Below are positions 24,863 to 33,496 of a stretch of 43,358 nt of DNA, piece after piece; position 1 is the first letter of the stretch, and every line of letters begins with the position of its first letter. The notes beneath the pieces are model-generated. The model saw nothing but the letters and a program-made list of their open reading frames with translations, searched no databases and was not told where the DNA came from. A program made the position numbers and the translations under genes. Origin of the DNA: Gammaproteobacteria bacterium. GTDB lineage: Bacteria > Pseudomonadota > Gammaproteobacteria > Steroidobacterales > GCA-2729495. The stretch lies in NCBI GenBank assembly GCA_024277915.1, contig JAJRUG010000070.1, forward strand, positions 1 through 43,358. Reading direction: 5' to 3'.

Positions 24863-26203
24863 TCAGGATAATCCGATTCCGGCATATCGCTTGACAGTAT
24901 TCTTGTCCAGCATGCGCCTTCCATCGATGATGAGCGGGGGAGTAGCAAGTTGGGAAATCAGTTCTGGCAGTTGGCTGAACTCCGACCATGATGTGACAAT
25001 AATGGTTATTGTGCAGTCAGCAACAGCCGATTCCATGGTCTTGGCAAACTCAATTTCAATATCAGTGAGCATCGGTCTGGCGTTATCAGTTGCGACCGGA
25101 TCGTATGCGACCAGATCTGCGCCTTCGTCTGCAAATAGCCGAATAATCGGGAATGCCGGCGATTCTCTGATGTCGTCCGTGTCCGGTTTGAATGCCAATC
25201 CCAGAATGGCAACCTTCAGCCCCTGAATTGAAGGGTAGTGCTGTTTGGCAATCTCGAGGATTTTTTCGGGTTGTCCAAGGTTGGTTGCTATGACTGCATT
25301 GAGCATATGCATTGGTAATTTGTTTGCGTTGCCCTGTGATGCCAGTGCTTTGATGTCTTTTGGCAGGCAGCTACCGCCAAATCCGCAACCTGCTTCAAGA
25401 AAACTGGTGATTGCAGCGGTGACTGGCGCATTGTCCTTTGTACGCGTTGTAAAGTAGGCAGATGCATGAACGGCACGCATTACATCGACAACGTCGATAT
25501 CTCCCAGCGCTTCACATAGCGCTGCGATTTCATTGGAAAACGAAATCATTGTGGCCAGAATCGAATTCGATGTGTATTTGATCATCTCAGCCGTACTGTT
25601 ATTGGTGTATATTTTCTCAATATCAGTAAAACCGGCATAGATATTTGCGAGTACATCCTGACTCCGGCGATCACAACCGCCAATCACAATTCGATCCGGA
25701 TACATGAAATCCGCCACGGCAGTACCTTCCGTAAGGAATTCCGGGTTCATACCCAAGCCGATAGATGCCCCGATTTTCTTGCCGGAACTGCTTTCCAGCG
25801 TCTCGCGAACCAGAGAATCAGTAGTCCCGGGGATCACTGTGCTCTTGATGACTACGACGTGGTAGTCATCTTTCGTCCTCAATGCAGTGCCGATTTCTTC
25901 GGAAACAGCCTGAATGAACCTGAGATCAATGTTCTTACCATCAAACGGTGTTCCAACAGCGATAAGGGTAATTTCGCTTTCCGCTACCGCGGTAGGTAAA
26001 TCATCGGTTGCGATCAGGTTCTCACCGATGTGCCGGGACAGAAGTTCGTCAAGCCCTGCCTCGAAAATAGGTGCTTGCCCTGCATTTATTTCGCTGACTT
26101 TCTTTGAATTATTGTCAACACAGACAACATGATGTCCTTTTTCAGCGAGGCAAACTCCGCTGACAATGCCGACATAGCCGGTTCCAATGATTGAAATTCT
26201 CAT
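24863..26203 (-). CDS. UDP-glucose/GDP-mannose dehydrogenase family (probable UDP-glucose 6-dehydrogenase)
   Basis: A 446-residue four-electron dehydrogenase. Seen: the NAD motif IIGTGYVG at residues 5-12, VVVIKSTVIPGTT, NPEFLTEG, the catalytic lysine K209 (MIKYTSN), the catalytic cysteine C279 in GCGFGGSCLPKD and the C-terminal LAFKPDTDDIRESPA. With the neighbouring UXS-like gene the natural reading is UDP-glucose to UDP-glucuronate and on to UDP-xylose (inference from context). ATG 26203 is chosen: GGAAAG precedes it and the protein starts MRISIIG; the open frame continues to 26230. It follows the epimerase by 10 bases and abuts the RfbC-like gene. Confidence 0.92.
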   Translation of the reverse strand: MRISIIGTGYVGIVSGVCLAEKGHHVVCVDNNSKKVSEINAGQAPIFEAGLDELLSRHIGENLIATDDLPTAVAESEITLIAVGTPFDGKNIDLRFIQAVSEEIGTALRTKDDYHVVVIKSTVIPGTTDSLVRETLESSSGKKIGASIGLGMNPEFLTEGTAVADFMYPDRIVIGGCDRRSQDVLANIYAGFTDIEKIYTNNSTAEMIKYTSNSILATMISFSNEIAALCEALGDIDVVDVMRAVHASAYFTTRTKDNAPVTAAITSFLEAGCGFGGSCLPKDIKALASQGNANKLPMHMLNAVIATNLGQPEKILEIAKQHYPSIQGLKVAILGLAFKPDTDDIRESPAFPIIRLFADEGADLVAYDPVATDNARPMLTDIEIEFAKTMESAVADCTITIIVTSWSEFSQLPELISQLATPPLIIDGRRMLDKNTVKRYAGIGLS

Positions 26204-26213
26204 CTTTCCGCCA

Positions 26214-27338
26214 CTATGCTTCCTCAGCATCCCGATTGTGTGAGTACCATATCAGTGCTCGCCTCAGTCCCTCGTCGACAAGGATTTTCGGGTTGTAGTC
26301 CAGATGTTTCCGGGCTTTGTCGATATTGGGGCAGCGGCGGCTTGGATTATCCACAAGATATGCTGCCTCTTCGCTTTTCTTTTGCACAACCTTGCCTTTA
26401 TATCCGAACAGCTCAGCGGCAATTGCAACGACCTTTTCCGCCATCTCATACATTGAAATTTCAGGTGTCTCGACACCAACATTGTATGCTTCGCCCTGAT
26501 GGCCCCTGACCAGTACCTTGAAGTAGCCCGAGACTGCGTCTGCAACATAGCAGAAGGTTCGTTTCGGTGAGCCATCGGACAGCATGACGATATCCCGGTT
26601 GTTGAGCACATCGCGTGCAAAATCGGGGAGTACCCGTTTATCAGTGATTTTCAGCCCAGGCCCATAGTTATTGAATGGCCTGGACATCGTGATAGGCAAA
26701 TCGTGCTGCTGGGCGAAATTGACGCATAGCGTTTCACCATATCTCTTGGACTCATCGTAGCAAGCGCGTGGCCCGGTGAACGATACGTTGCCACGATAGG
26801 TTTCATCTGTAGGGATATTTTCCGGAGCGGGATCCCCGTAAACTTCGCTGGAGGAATAGAACATAAAGCCCTTGACCGGTTTGCCCTGATCACGTTGCGA
26901 GATGCAGTAGTCAAGAAGGTTTCTAAGCCCGTTGATATTGGTGTCCATGCATTCGATCGGGTACTTCCGGTAGTACATAGGCGATGCGATACCGGCGGCA
27001 TGGATGATGTATTCATAGTCGCCCATATTTTCAGGCAGCGGCTGCATCATGTCGAATTTCACAAGGGACAGGTTTTCATCTGGCTCCAGGTCAGAAAGCC
27101 ACTGGGGAAGACCGCGAAAATAGCTGTCAAAAACCGTGAGGCGAATAGGGTTATCAGATGAACGTTTCAGGTTCCAGTAAAGTACAGCCTGTACCAGGTA
27201 GTACCCGAGAAACCCGGCACCACCGGTAATCAGCAGCTTGTGTCCGCTCATTTCCGAGAATTCTGCAGAAACATTGTCGCAAATGTATCGCAGGTCTTCG
27301 TCGAGGAGTTGCTCGAGGCTTGGTATTTTGCTTGTCAC
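26214..27338 (-). CDS. NAD-dependent epimerase/dehydratase, UDP-glucuronate decarboxylase (UXS)-like
   Basis: A 374-residue short-chain (extended SDR) sugar enzyme. Seen: TGGAGFLG at 38-45, the catalytic serine region SSSEVYGDP at 162-170, Y194-x3-K198 in GPRACYDESKRYGET, SRPFNNYGPG and SDGSPKRTFCYVADA. The string GPR-x-CYDE-x-KR is characteristic of UXS-type UDP-glucuronate decarboxylases, which make UDP-xylose. An N-terminal extension of about 30 residues precedes the Rossmann domain. The start is GTG 27338 with GGAG nine bases upstream. It is followed at 10 bases by UDP-glucose dehydrogenase, its probable substrate supplier. Confidence 0.85.
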   Translation of the reverse strand: MTSKIPSLEQLLDEDLRYICDNVSAEFSEMSGHKLLITGGAGFLGYYLVQAVLYWNLKRSSDNPIRLTVFDSYFRGLPQWLSDLEPDENLSLVKFDMMQPLPENMGDYEYIIHAAGIASPMYYRKYPIECMDTNINGLRNLLDYCISQRDQGKPVKGFMFYSSSEVYGDPAPENIPTDETYRGNVSFTGPRACYDESKRYGETLCVNFAQQHDLPITMSRPFNNYGPGLKITDKRVLPDFARDVLNNRDIVMLSDGSPKRTFCYVADAVSGYFKVLVRGHQGEAYNVGVETPEISMYEMAEKVVAIAAELFGYKGKVVQKKSEEAAYLVDNPSRRCPNIDKARKHLDYNPKILVDEGLRRALIWYSHNRDAEEA

Positions 27339-27426
27339 TCAGGATTTCTCCGATATTTAATTGAAATAAAATAGTGTCGCTTGCGTCAAGGACAATGGGC
27401 TGGGGCTTATCGATGTCATGCGTGAT

Positions 27427-28080
27427 TTACACAACAATTTTTCGGGAATAATAGGCCTCAGCGTACCCGCTGGGGGAATTGCATTCGATACCCCTGATAC
27501 GGAGCATCGCCTTGAAAGTATCGGGGGTAAACCACGACCGGGATTTCTGCGATTCGAAATATTTCATGATCAGATCAATTTTTCGCTGATAAGTTTCTTC
27601 ACTTAGTGGAACAAAAAAATTGGGTGAGCCGATACCCCCATCATATTTTGGTATTTCATATTCCAGAATCAAATGGTCCCGAAACGAATTCCATGTCAGC
27701 TCCGCAACGAACCGATGATCCTGGTGCAGGTCTTCGCCATGGTGTGAGAAAATGATATCCGGGTTACATGTGGACTTTACGGTTTCTATATATTCCTTGA
27801 TTTCCTTGCCGTCATACGGGAAATAACTGTTACGAAACTCTGTAATCTTGACACTGGTGTTGCTGGCGGATTTCAGGAAGTCTGAGACTGACCCCTGTGC
27901 TTCCTGTCTGCGTCTGCCCGAGGCGCCGAGAACGACCCAGGTGACATCGATGGAGTAGTCTTCGGCCAGGCGAAGAATTGTCCCACCGCAGCCGATTTCA
28001 ATGTCATCTGAGTGTGCGCCAATGCACAGTACATTCAACGTTTCGCCATCTTCCGGCTGGAAAGCGAGTGGCATTATCAT
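27427..28080 (-). CDS. PIG-L family deacetylase
   Basis: A 217-residue zinc-dependent LmbE/PIG-L fold protein. Seen: the metal motif AHSDDIEIGCGG at residues 22-33 and the HHGEDLHQDH motif at 113-122. Members remove N-acetyl from GlcNAc-containing glycolipids, bacillithiol or mycothiol precursors, or natural products; here a sugar or lipid-linked sugar substrate is the simplest guess. Its ATG overlaps the stop of the nucleotidyltransferase gene (ATGA), so the pair is coupled. Together with the CE4-type protein at 12537 it gives the locus two unrelated deacetylases. Confidence 0.88.
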   Translation of the reverse strand: MIMPLAFQPEDGETLNVLCIGAHSDDIEIGCGGTILRLAEDYSIDVTWVVLGASGRRRQEAQGSVSDFLKSASNTSVKITEFRNSYFPYDGKEIKEYIETVKSTCNPDIIFSHHGEDLHQDHRFVAELTWNSFRDHLILEYEIPKYDGGIGSPNFFVPLSEETYQRKIDLIMKYFESQKSRSWFTPDTFKAMLRIRGIECNSPSGYAEAYYSRKIVV

Positions 28081-28877
28081 TGGCGGCTCTCTGGTGAGGC
28101 ATCATGGTGCCACAATTCCCAGGGTCTGTTTTTCTGAGCGTACATTCGGTCAAAGCTGATTTTATCTTTAAACGTATCCATCGCGGCCCAGAAACCATCA
28201 TGCTGATATGCCATCAATTGCCCGGCGTCAATCAGGCGCTGAAATGGTTGCTCAACCAGTTCATCTCCAGGGCGCATATAGTCAAAGATGCTTTTATCGA
28301 GAACGAAATAACCACCGTTGACCCGCAACTCGGACTGGTTCATTGATACGATGTCAATGACTTTCGAATCCTTGTCAATTGTAACGGAATGAAGACTTTG
28401 GGATGGGCGAACTGCCGCAAATCCTGCGACCGCACCGCTGTTGCGAACACGTTCGATATGGGTGTTCAGATCCAGGTCGGAGAGTCCATCGCTGTAGTTG
28501 GCGAGAAATGTATCGTCGTTGCCGAGAAACTCCCGTACAGCCATCAATCGCTGGCCGATATTTGCATGCAGCCCGGTATCGATGAAGGTGATGCTCCAGT
28601 CTTTTATATCGGATTGCAGGAGTTTGATCGATTGGCCGCCCTTGCTGAGTACAAAGTCGTTGGAATGGCACTCGTTGTAATTCAAAAAATAGTCACGAAT
28701 CAAATCGCCGCCGTAACCCAGGCACAGTATGAAGTCCTTGTGACCAAAATGGGCATAGTAACGCATCAGATGCCACATTATTGGTCTTGGGCCAATTGGT
28801 ACCAGGGGTTTCGGGATGGTGTCCGAATGTTCTCTCAACCTGGTGCCCAGGCCGCCGCAAAACAATACAACCTTCAT
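28077..28877 (-). CDS. sugar-1-phosphate nucleotidyltransferase (glucose-1-phosphate cytidylyltransferase-like)
   Basis: A 266-residue GT-A-type nucleotidyltransferase. Seen: the signature GGLGTRLREHSDTIPKPLV at 8-26, HKDFILCLGYGGDLIRDYF, the metal motif NYSDGLSDLD at about 128-136, VNGGYFVLDKSIFDY and FWAAMDTFKDKISF. The combination of FILCLGYGG and FWAAMDT is typical of RfbF-type cytidylyltransferases, but thymidylyl- or guanylyl-transfer cannot be ruled out. It is the first gene of the tight PIG-L/UXS/UDP-glucose dehydrogenase/RfbC/oxidoreductase set. A 328-base gap separates it from the cysteine protein upstream. Confidence 0.85.
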   Translation of the reverse strand: MKVVLFCGGLGTRLREHSDTIPKPLVPIGPRPIMWHLMRYYAHFGHKDFILCLGYGGDLIRDYFLNYNECHSNDFVLSKGGQSIKLLQSDIKDWSITFIDTGLHANIGQRLMAVREFLGNDDTFLANYSDGLSDLDLNTHIERVRNSGAVAGFAAVRPSQSLHSVTIDKDSKVIDIVSMNQSELRVNGGYFVLDKSIFDYMRPGDELVEQPFQRLIDAGQLMAYQHDGFWAAMDTFKDKISFDRMYAQKNRPWELWHHDASPESRQ

Positions 28878-29205
28878 AGTATGCCCTTTTGGTTATGTGT
28901 TACTGCCCGCATGACCATTGCTTTTATTCTGGCTGAAAATATACGTCGGGACGAAGATCATAGTACAGCTTTGTTGCTTGGTGGTGCCAAAAGAAGAGTG
29001 CCGTGCCTCCCATAACCGGGGCAGGCGCTGACTACGCTGGTATCTTTATGGCTACATGCGTTTACAGTCGGTCTCGTTGCTTTGATGCGATTTAACAAAT
29101 TATACAGAACTGGCCGCCCAAGTATCCGCTACGCAGATCACGTTTTATGGTGTGAGTGCAGCTCATCGGGCGGACTTTTCGATCCGGTGAGGCAATGGCA
29201 ATACC
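28878..29205. other. intergenic stretch upstream of the nucleotidyltransferase
   Basis: No gene is visible. On the minus strand a perfect TATAAT (29104-29099) could start a transcript reaching the nucleotidyltransferase after a leader of about 220 bases, but no -35 of normal spacing is recognisable. Further on, the minus strand has TTGGCACCACCAAGCAAC, with a perfect TGGCAC sigma-54 -24 element but only nine instead of ten bases to the GC of the -12 element; because PrsR is encoded nearby this is worth noting, yet it does not meet the spacing rule. Confidence 0.35.
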
Positions 29206-30273
29206 TTATTTCCGGGGGGGATCATCCGAGAGGGTATCATCTGGTGCCACACGATCCAGCCAGATTTCCCGCCAGTACAATTGGGTGCTCCTGGGGCAAA
29301 ATAGCCGCAGCTTGGTATATTTTCCGCGACAGTACACATTTTCCAAAATGATACAGGGGTTCTTGAAGTTCATCATGTAACCGGTTTTTTCATTAATGAT
29401 GATATTTACCCGCTTTGCTACACGAAAGATCTTTCCGCAGTATGGAACCATTCCTGCATCGAACCACAGACCGCGGTTCTTGTTGTTCTGGTTCAGGGTT
29501 TCCAGAATTTCTTCGTGCGACTTGGTTCTGACATATTCGCCAACTTCCAGGCCAGACTCCTCGGTTGGTGTGCTACCGGTCAGTTTTCCGCTTCGAAATG
29601 GAAACCGGTCTCCTCCGGTTCGTTCCTGTAGCCAGTCATAGAAGCGAATCAGGTATCGGTAGCCAATTCCCAGATGAACCAGTTCGCGGTAGATAGCGAA
29701 AAGGCCTGCTTTAATCAGCTGAAACAGGGTCGCATTTCCAGTGCGAATATCTCGAATGTATTGCCTGATATCCCACCAGGCCAGGGGTGTGGCTGCTCGC
29801 TTCAGCTCGGTAGCCTGGCAGGAGTAGCGCAACAGTTCCTGGTGGTCATCGGTGGTTGTTTTTCGAGCTGTTACTGAGTGCAGAGTATCTTCAGAACAGC
29901 CGTATTCACTTTCTTCAAAAAGGTCGGCATCAGATGATTCATCCGGTTTTTTCAGCCAGCTCTCTTTCCAATACAGCAGGCATTCGGCTTGACAACCGCC
30001 GTGACTTTCACCGTCACACCGTAAATTTTCCAGATGTACGGCATCGCGCATCCGTAACGCCCCCTGATTATCGATGGTATCGCAAGTCTTGTCAGCACGG
30101 CGAAATACGGTAAATTTCTGCCCGCAAAACTGCAGCATTTCCGGCATGAGAGGTAGCTGGTCCAGTTCTCCATTGTTATCCAGGGACTGGAGTATTTCGG
30201 TCCGGCTCCGAATCTCGATAACATCTCCCGGCAGTAATCCAAGGCGATGATTCTCTTTTTCTGCATGTGCCAC
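29206..30273 (-). CDS. unknown protein with a duplicated cysteine-containing domain
   Basis: A 355-residue protein with two homologous copies of an about 95-residue domain. Copy A (residues 14-107) reads PGDVIEIRSRTEILQSL ... LQFCGQKFTVFRRADKTC ... LENLRCDG ... ECLLYWKESWL; copy B (243-341) reads VGEYVRTKSHEEILETL ... VPYCGKIFRVAKR ... LENVYCRG ... QLYWREIWL. Cysteines at equivalent places (FCG/YCG, RCDG/YCRG and a C before the LYW motif) suggest a metal site or disulfides. No signal peptide is seen; a linker of about 135 residues joins the copies. I recognise no named family. The start GTG 30273 has GGAG seven bases before it; the open frame reaches TTG 30381 without a ribosome-binding site. 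It follows the flippases. Confidence 0.75.
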   Translation of the reverse strand: MAHAEKENHRLGLLPGDVIEIRSRTEILQSLDNNGELDQLPLMPEMLQFCGQKFTVFRRADKTCDTIDNQGALRMRDAVHLENLRCDGESHGGCQAECLLYWKESWLKKPDESSDADLFEESEYGCSEDTLHSVTARKTTTDDHQELLRYSCQATELKRAATPLAWWDIRQYIRDIRTGNATLFQLIKAGLFAIYRELVHLGIGYRYLIRFYDWLQERTGGDRFPFRSGKLTGSTPTEESGLEVGEYVRTKSHEEILETLNQNNKNRGLWFDAGMVPYCGKIFRVAKRVNIIINEKTGYMMNFKNPCIILENVYCRGKYTKLRLFCPRSTQLYWREIWLDRVAPDDTLSDDPPRK

Positions 30274-30399
30274 TTCGGTGCTCCAATTTTCAAAACACCG
30301 GCAACCGGAAGCAGTGACGGTGGTATCGGGGTTTTCTGAGAATGATTGTTCGAATGATATCGCTATTTTTGTGATTAGCAAAGAAATGTGTAGATATTG

Positions 30400-31881
30400 T
30401 CAGCTCATGGCACGACGAACGATATGGACAATTTTTCGAACTCTTTTTCCAAATATGAGCAGCAGGGAGAGCGCATAGGCGGCAGCACCGGATATCGAGG
30501 TCGCCAGGAATCGGGAAAGTGTTTCCCAGTCATTCGCTATATAGTCACGGATGATAAGAACTACTGCTGTCATAATTGCTGTCGATATGATCGTCGGACC
30601 AAGACAGAGAAGAAAACGGCTGAATCGAAGCAATAAAATTTTCCTTATAAACCAGAAAACAGGGAGCAGGGTTACCGGAAACACGATTGCCCATGCTATT
30701 GATACGCCGGTAGCACCGAAATGTGCACCATAGTAAAATGCAGGTGGAAGAACGATCAGGGACAGAATATTCATATACATATTTATTTTGGCATGCCCTG
30801 TCCATATCAGGATATGACTCCATAGAGTCGTTACGGCATATGAGGACATGTAGATCGAGAGGATTTTCAGAGGTAGCGCTACTCCATACCACTGTGGCCC
30901 TATCACGATCAGCACAAAGTCATCTGCCACCAAAGCTATGCCAATGGTTGCTGGAATTGTGATGTAGGAGAAGCTTTCTGTCAGCAGTAGAAGGTAGCGG
31001 GTAAGTTGAGTTCGACTATTCTGTACAGCAGAAAAGACACCCGGCACTACTTTGCCGCTCAATGAGCCGATTTCGGACACTGGAATATGAGCGAATGTAG
31101 TTGCGAAGCTGTACTCACCCAATGCATCCTTTCCTGCCTGCTTCCCGAGGAAAAGCTGGTCCGCCGTGGAAAACGCATACCATGCAACCCGCGCTAGCAG
31201 CATATTGCCGCCAAATTTTACCGAATGGGCGATGCGTGCCCATTTTCGCGGCCATGTTGGTATGTTCGGGCGCAAATAGTAGAGCAGCAGAACAATCAAG
31301 GCATGGCTTACCAGGTGGTTAAGTACCAGAGACCAGAAAGAAAGTCCCAGGTAAGTACCTGCTCCCAGTACCAAGGCAGAAACTACCAGTTGCGTCCCGT
31401 TTACCAACGCCAGTTTTGCGAATGCCAGATCTTTCTGGAGTAACGCTCGTGGCACGACTTGCAGTGCATCCAGAATAAACAGCAAACTCAATGCTCTGAC
31501 AATTCCGATCACATCAGATTCCGCGAAGAAGCCGCCGATGTATTTGGCAAATACCTGGTACAACAGGCACAGAGTGATGCCAAAGACTAAAGCCAGGCCA
31601 CCAAGATCTGATATTTGCCTGGCATCGAGTTTTTGATTTTGCACGATTGCTGCATCAAGGCCGAGATCCTCGATCAGTCTGGCCAGCCCTATCGGCACCA
31701 TTGCCATAGCAACCAGGCCAAAATCTCCAGGAGTCAATACACGGGCTGCATACAATAGAACCGCCCAGCTGGCAAACTGGCCGCTCCAGCGCGCAATGCC
31801 TGTCCAGGCAATGCCCTGCACCAAAGACTTGTCAAGTCCTGCCCGGTCGACAGGAAGTGACTTTATTCTGGATGCGGGCAT
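30400..31881 (-). CDS. polysaccharide flippase, MOP superfamily (Wzx/PST type), copy 2
   Basis: A 493-residue polytopic inner-membrane protein with about 12-14 hydrophobic segments. Seen: WTGIARWSGQFASWAVLLYAARVLTPGDFGLVAMAM at the start (in pieces of that pattern), the family-typical LGEYSFATTFAHIP and the hydrophobic C-terminus. It would flip the undecaprenyl-linked repeat unit to the periplasm. It lies 10 bases after another flippase of the same fold (31892-33388), and its downstream neighbour is the duplicated cysteine protein. Whether the two flippases handle different lipid-linked substrates is unknown. Confidence 0.9.
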   Translation of the reverse strand: MPASRIKSLPVDRAGLDKSLVQGIAWTGIARWSGQFASWAVLLYAARVLTPGDFGLVAMAMVPIGLARLIEDLGLDAAIVQNQKLDARQISDLGGLALVFGITLCLLYQVFAKYIGGFFAESDVIGIVRALSLLFILDALQVVPRALLQKDLAFAKLALVNGTQLVVSALVLGAGTYLGLSFWSLVLNHLVSHALIVLLLYYLRPNIPTWPRKWARIAHSVKFGGNMLLARVAWYAFSTADQLFLGKQAGKDALGEYSFATTFAHIPVSEIGSLSGKVVPGVFSAVQNSRTQLTRYLLLLTESFSYITIPATIGIALVADDFVLIVIGPQWYGVALPLKILSIYMSSYAVTTLWSHILIWTGHAKINMYMNILSLIVLPPAFYYGAHFGATGVSIAWAIVFPVTLLPVFWFIRKILLLRFSRFLLCLGPTIISTAIMTAVVLIIRDYIANDWETLSRFLATSISGAAAYALSLLLIFGKRVRKIVHIVRRAMS

Positions 31882-31891
31882 GAGGGCTCGA

Positions 31892-33388
31892 TTACGTTTT
31901 GTCGGTAATTTTCTTGAGTTGGTTCAAGGTTTCACGGAGTGCGACTTGTTCTGCACCATTTGGTTTTCCAGCTGCCAGCCACAGGATGGAAATGAGTGCG
32001 GTATAGACTACAGCGCCCAGGGCAATGATACCGAGCAGGTACGGCAGTGCGCTGATTGATCCGAGTTCTGTTTCAAGGCTGGTTGCTACGGTCCGAACAA
32101 CGAAATACATTATTACGGAGCTGATAATGGGCCGCCACACTGTTGCAAGAAATTTGGCCAGCCTGAGGCGAAGAGTACGAAACATTACAAAATAATATAC
32201 CGGAATATTAATAATTCCGGTTATCAGGCACGCCCAGGCTGCTCCGATAGCGCCATAGTGTGTTGTCATTACAGCTATCATTGGTAGCAGTATTGCGACA
32301 TAAAAGCCGAACAACATAGCGAGAATACGGGGCTTGCCGAGCGCCATATAGACAGAACCTATATTTGTTTCCATTGCCATGATTGCCCCCGATATTCCCA
32401 ATATCGAAATGAGTGGGGCGGCTTCTGCCCATTGCTCACCGAGCAATACCAAAACAATCAGCTCCGAGGTAGCTGCGATTCCGGCAGCTGCCGGGAGAGC
32501 AAGCAACGCGATAAGACCAATTACATCAAGGTAACCCTGACGCAATTGACGGATACTGGATGCCATTTTTACATAGCCGGGGAAGACGGCACGATTAATC
32601 GGCGCAACCATTTCAGTCGTAGGTATTCCGGAAATTTCGTATGCCAGCGCATAGGTTCCAAGAGCGGTCGGGCCCGCGACTTTGCCGATAATGAAATCTG
32701 ATGAACGATGCCGCAGGAACTGCAGCAAATTGGTGATGTATAGCCATTTTGAGTAACTGAACAGCTCTCCAAATGCTTGCAGTGACAATCTTGGCCGGTA
32801 GTTGCTCATAACAAAGCTTGCCACAAGGGATGTCAGTTTGGTTGCGATGATACCGAATACCAGAGCCCAGTAACTCCGAAGAATAAATGCAGCAATAATC
32901 GTTACGCAGAAGCCCACGATACGTCCGCTGAAAAGAAATATAAATTCCTTGTCAAATTCCAGTTCTTTCCGGAATTTTACGACGCCAACGTTCTGAAGCC
33001 CGTAGAGTACGGTTCCGAGGGACAAGGTCATCAGCACATATACAAGGCGCGGCTCCTCATAAAAATTGGATAGAGGCACCGAAGACAGGAACAGAATTGC
33101 GGCAATGGACAAGCTGAACAGCAGCTGGATGGTCCAGACCGTATTATAGTGAACCGGCTTCGGGTCCTGATGATGGATTAGTGCAACATCAAAGCTGAAT
33201 GCTGACATCATTTCGAGTGCGGCCAGGAACACTGTAGCCATTGCGACAAGGCCAAAATCCTCTGGTATCAGGAGCCGTGCAAGCACTACCATGCTTACCA
33301 GGGTCAGGCTGCGCTGCGCTAATTTGAATGTGACCATCCAGGCGGCACCCTTTGCCATTTTCTTGTTTATACCGGTTTCATCACTCAT
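31892..33388 (-). CDS. polysaccharide flippase, MOP superfamily (Wzx/PST type), copy 1
   Basis: A 498-residue polytopic inner-membrane protein, first gene of the minus-strand sugar block. Seen: AWMVTFKLAQRSLTLVSM, LLIPEDFGLVAMATVF, and a middle segment LGTYALAYEISGIPTTEMV that lines up with the same position in the downstream paralogue. The two proteins are clearly related but not near-identical, so the duplication is old or they were acquired separately. It starts at 33388, 108 bases from the divergent TonB-dependent receptor, and an operator-like palindrome sits between them. Confidence 0.9.
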   Translation of the reverse strand: MSDETGINKKMAKGAAWMVTFKLAQRSLTLVSMVVLARLLIPEDFGLVAMATVFLAALEMMSAFSFDVALIHHQDPKPVHYNTVWTIQLLFSLSIAAILFLSSVPLSNFYEEPRLVYVLMTLSLGTVLYGLQNVGVVKFRKELEFDKEFIFLFSGRIVGFCVTIIAAFILRSYWALVFGIIATKLTSLVASFVMSNYRPRLSLQAFGELFSYSKWLYITNLLQFLRHRSSDFIIGKVAGPTALGTYALAYEISGIPTTEMVAPINRAVFPGYVKMASSIRQLRQGYLDVIGLIALLALPAAAGIAATSELIVLVLLGEQWAEAAPLISILGISGAIMAMETNIGSVYMALGKPRILAMLFGFYVAILLPMIAVMTTHYGAIGAAWACLITGIINIPVYYFVMFRTLRLRLAKFLATVWRPIISSVIMYFVVRTVATSLETELGSISALPYLLGIIALGAVVYTALISILWLAAGKPNGAEQVALRETLNQLKKITDKT

Positions 33389-33427
33389 TCTATGGTTTTG
33401 CCTGGACGGATGGTGGTGAGAATGTTC

Positions 33428-33474
33428 AAGTGTGAATTGCTAGCTTGCTGGGTTTCGAGTCCTGATTCACACTT
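33428..33474. promoter_or_regulatory. 10-base inverted repeat between flippase and TonB-receptor genes
   Basis: AAGTGTGAAT (33428-33437) is repeated in perfect inversion as ATTCACACTT (33465-33474) with 27 bases between. It occupies the 108-base divergent region between the first flippase gene and the TonB-dependent receptor, where a shared regulator could bind both half-sites; alternatively it is an RNA hairpin in one leader. No regulator is identified. Confidence 0.55.
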
Positions 33475-33496
33475 TGCCCACCTGTAACAATTAACA

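Noticed and set aside
28955-29000. Minus-strand TTGGCACCACCAAGCAAC as a sigma-54 promoter for the nucleotidyltransferase operon
   Set aside because: The -24 element is perfect but the spacing to the GC is nine bases instead of ten, and a one-base change usually abolishes function.
33389-33496. Cobalamin riboswitch upstream of the BtuB-like receptor
   Set aside because: The region is only 108 bases and lacks the conserved B12-box sequence.
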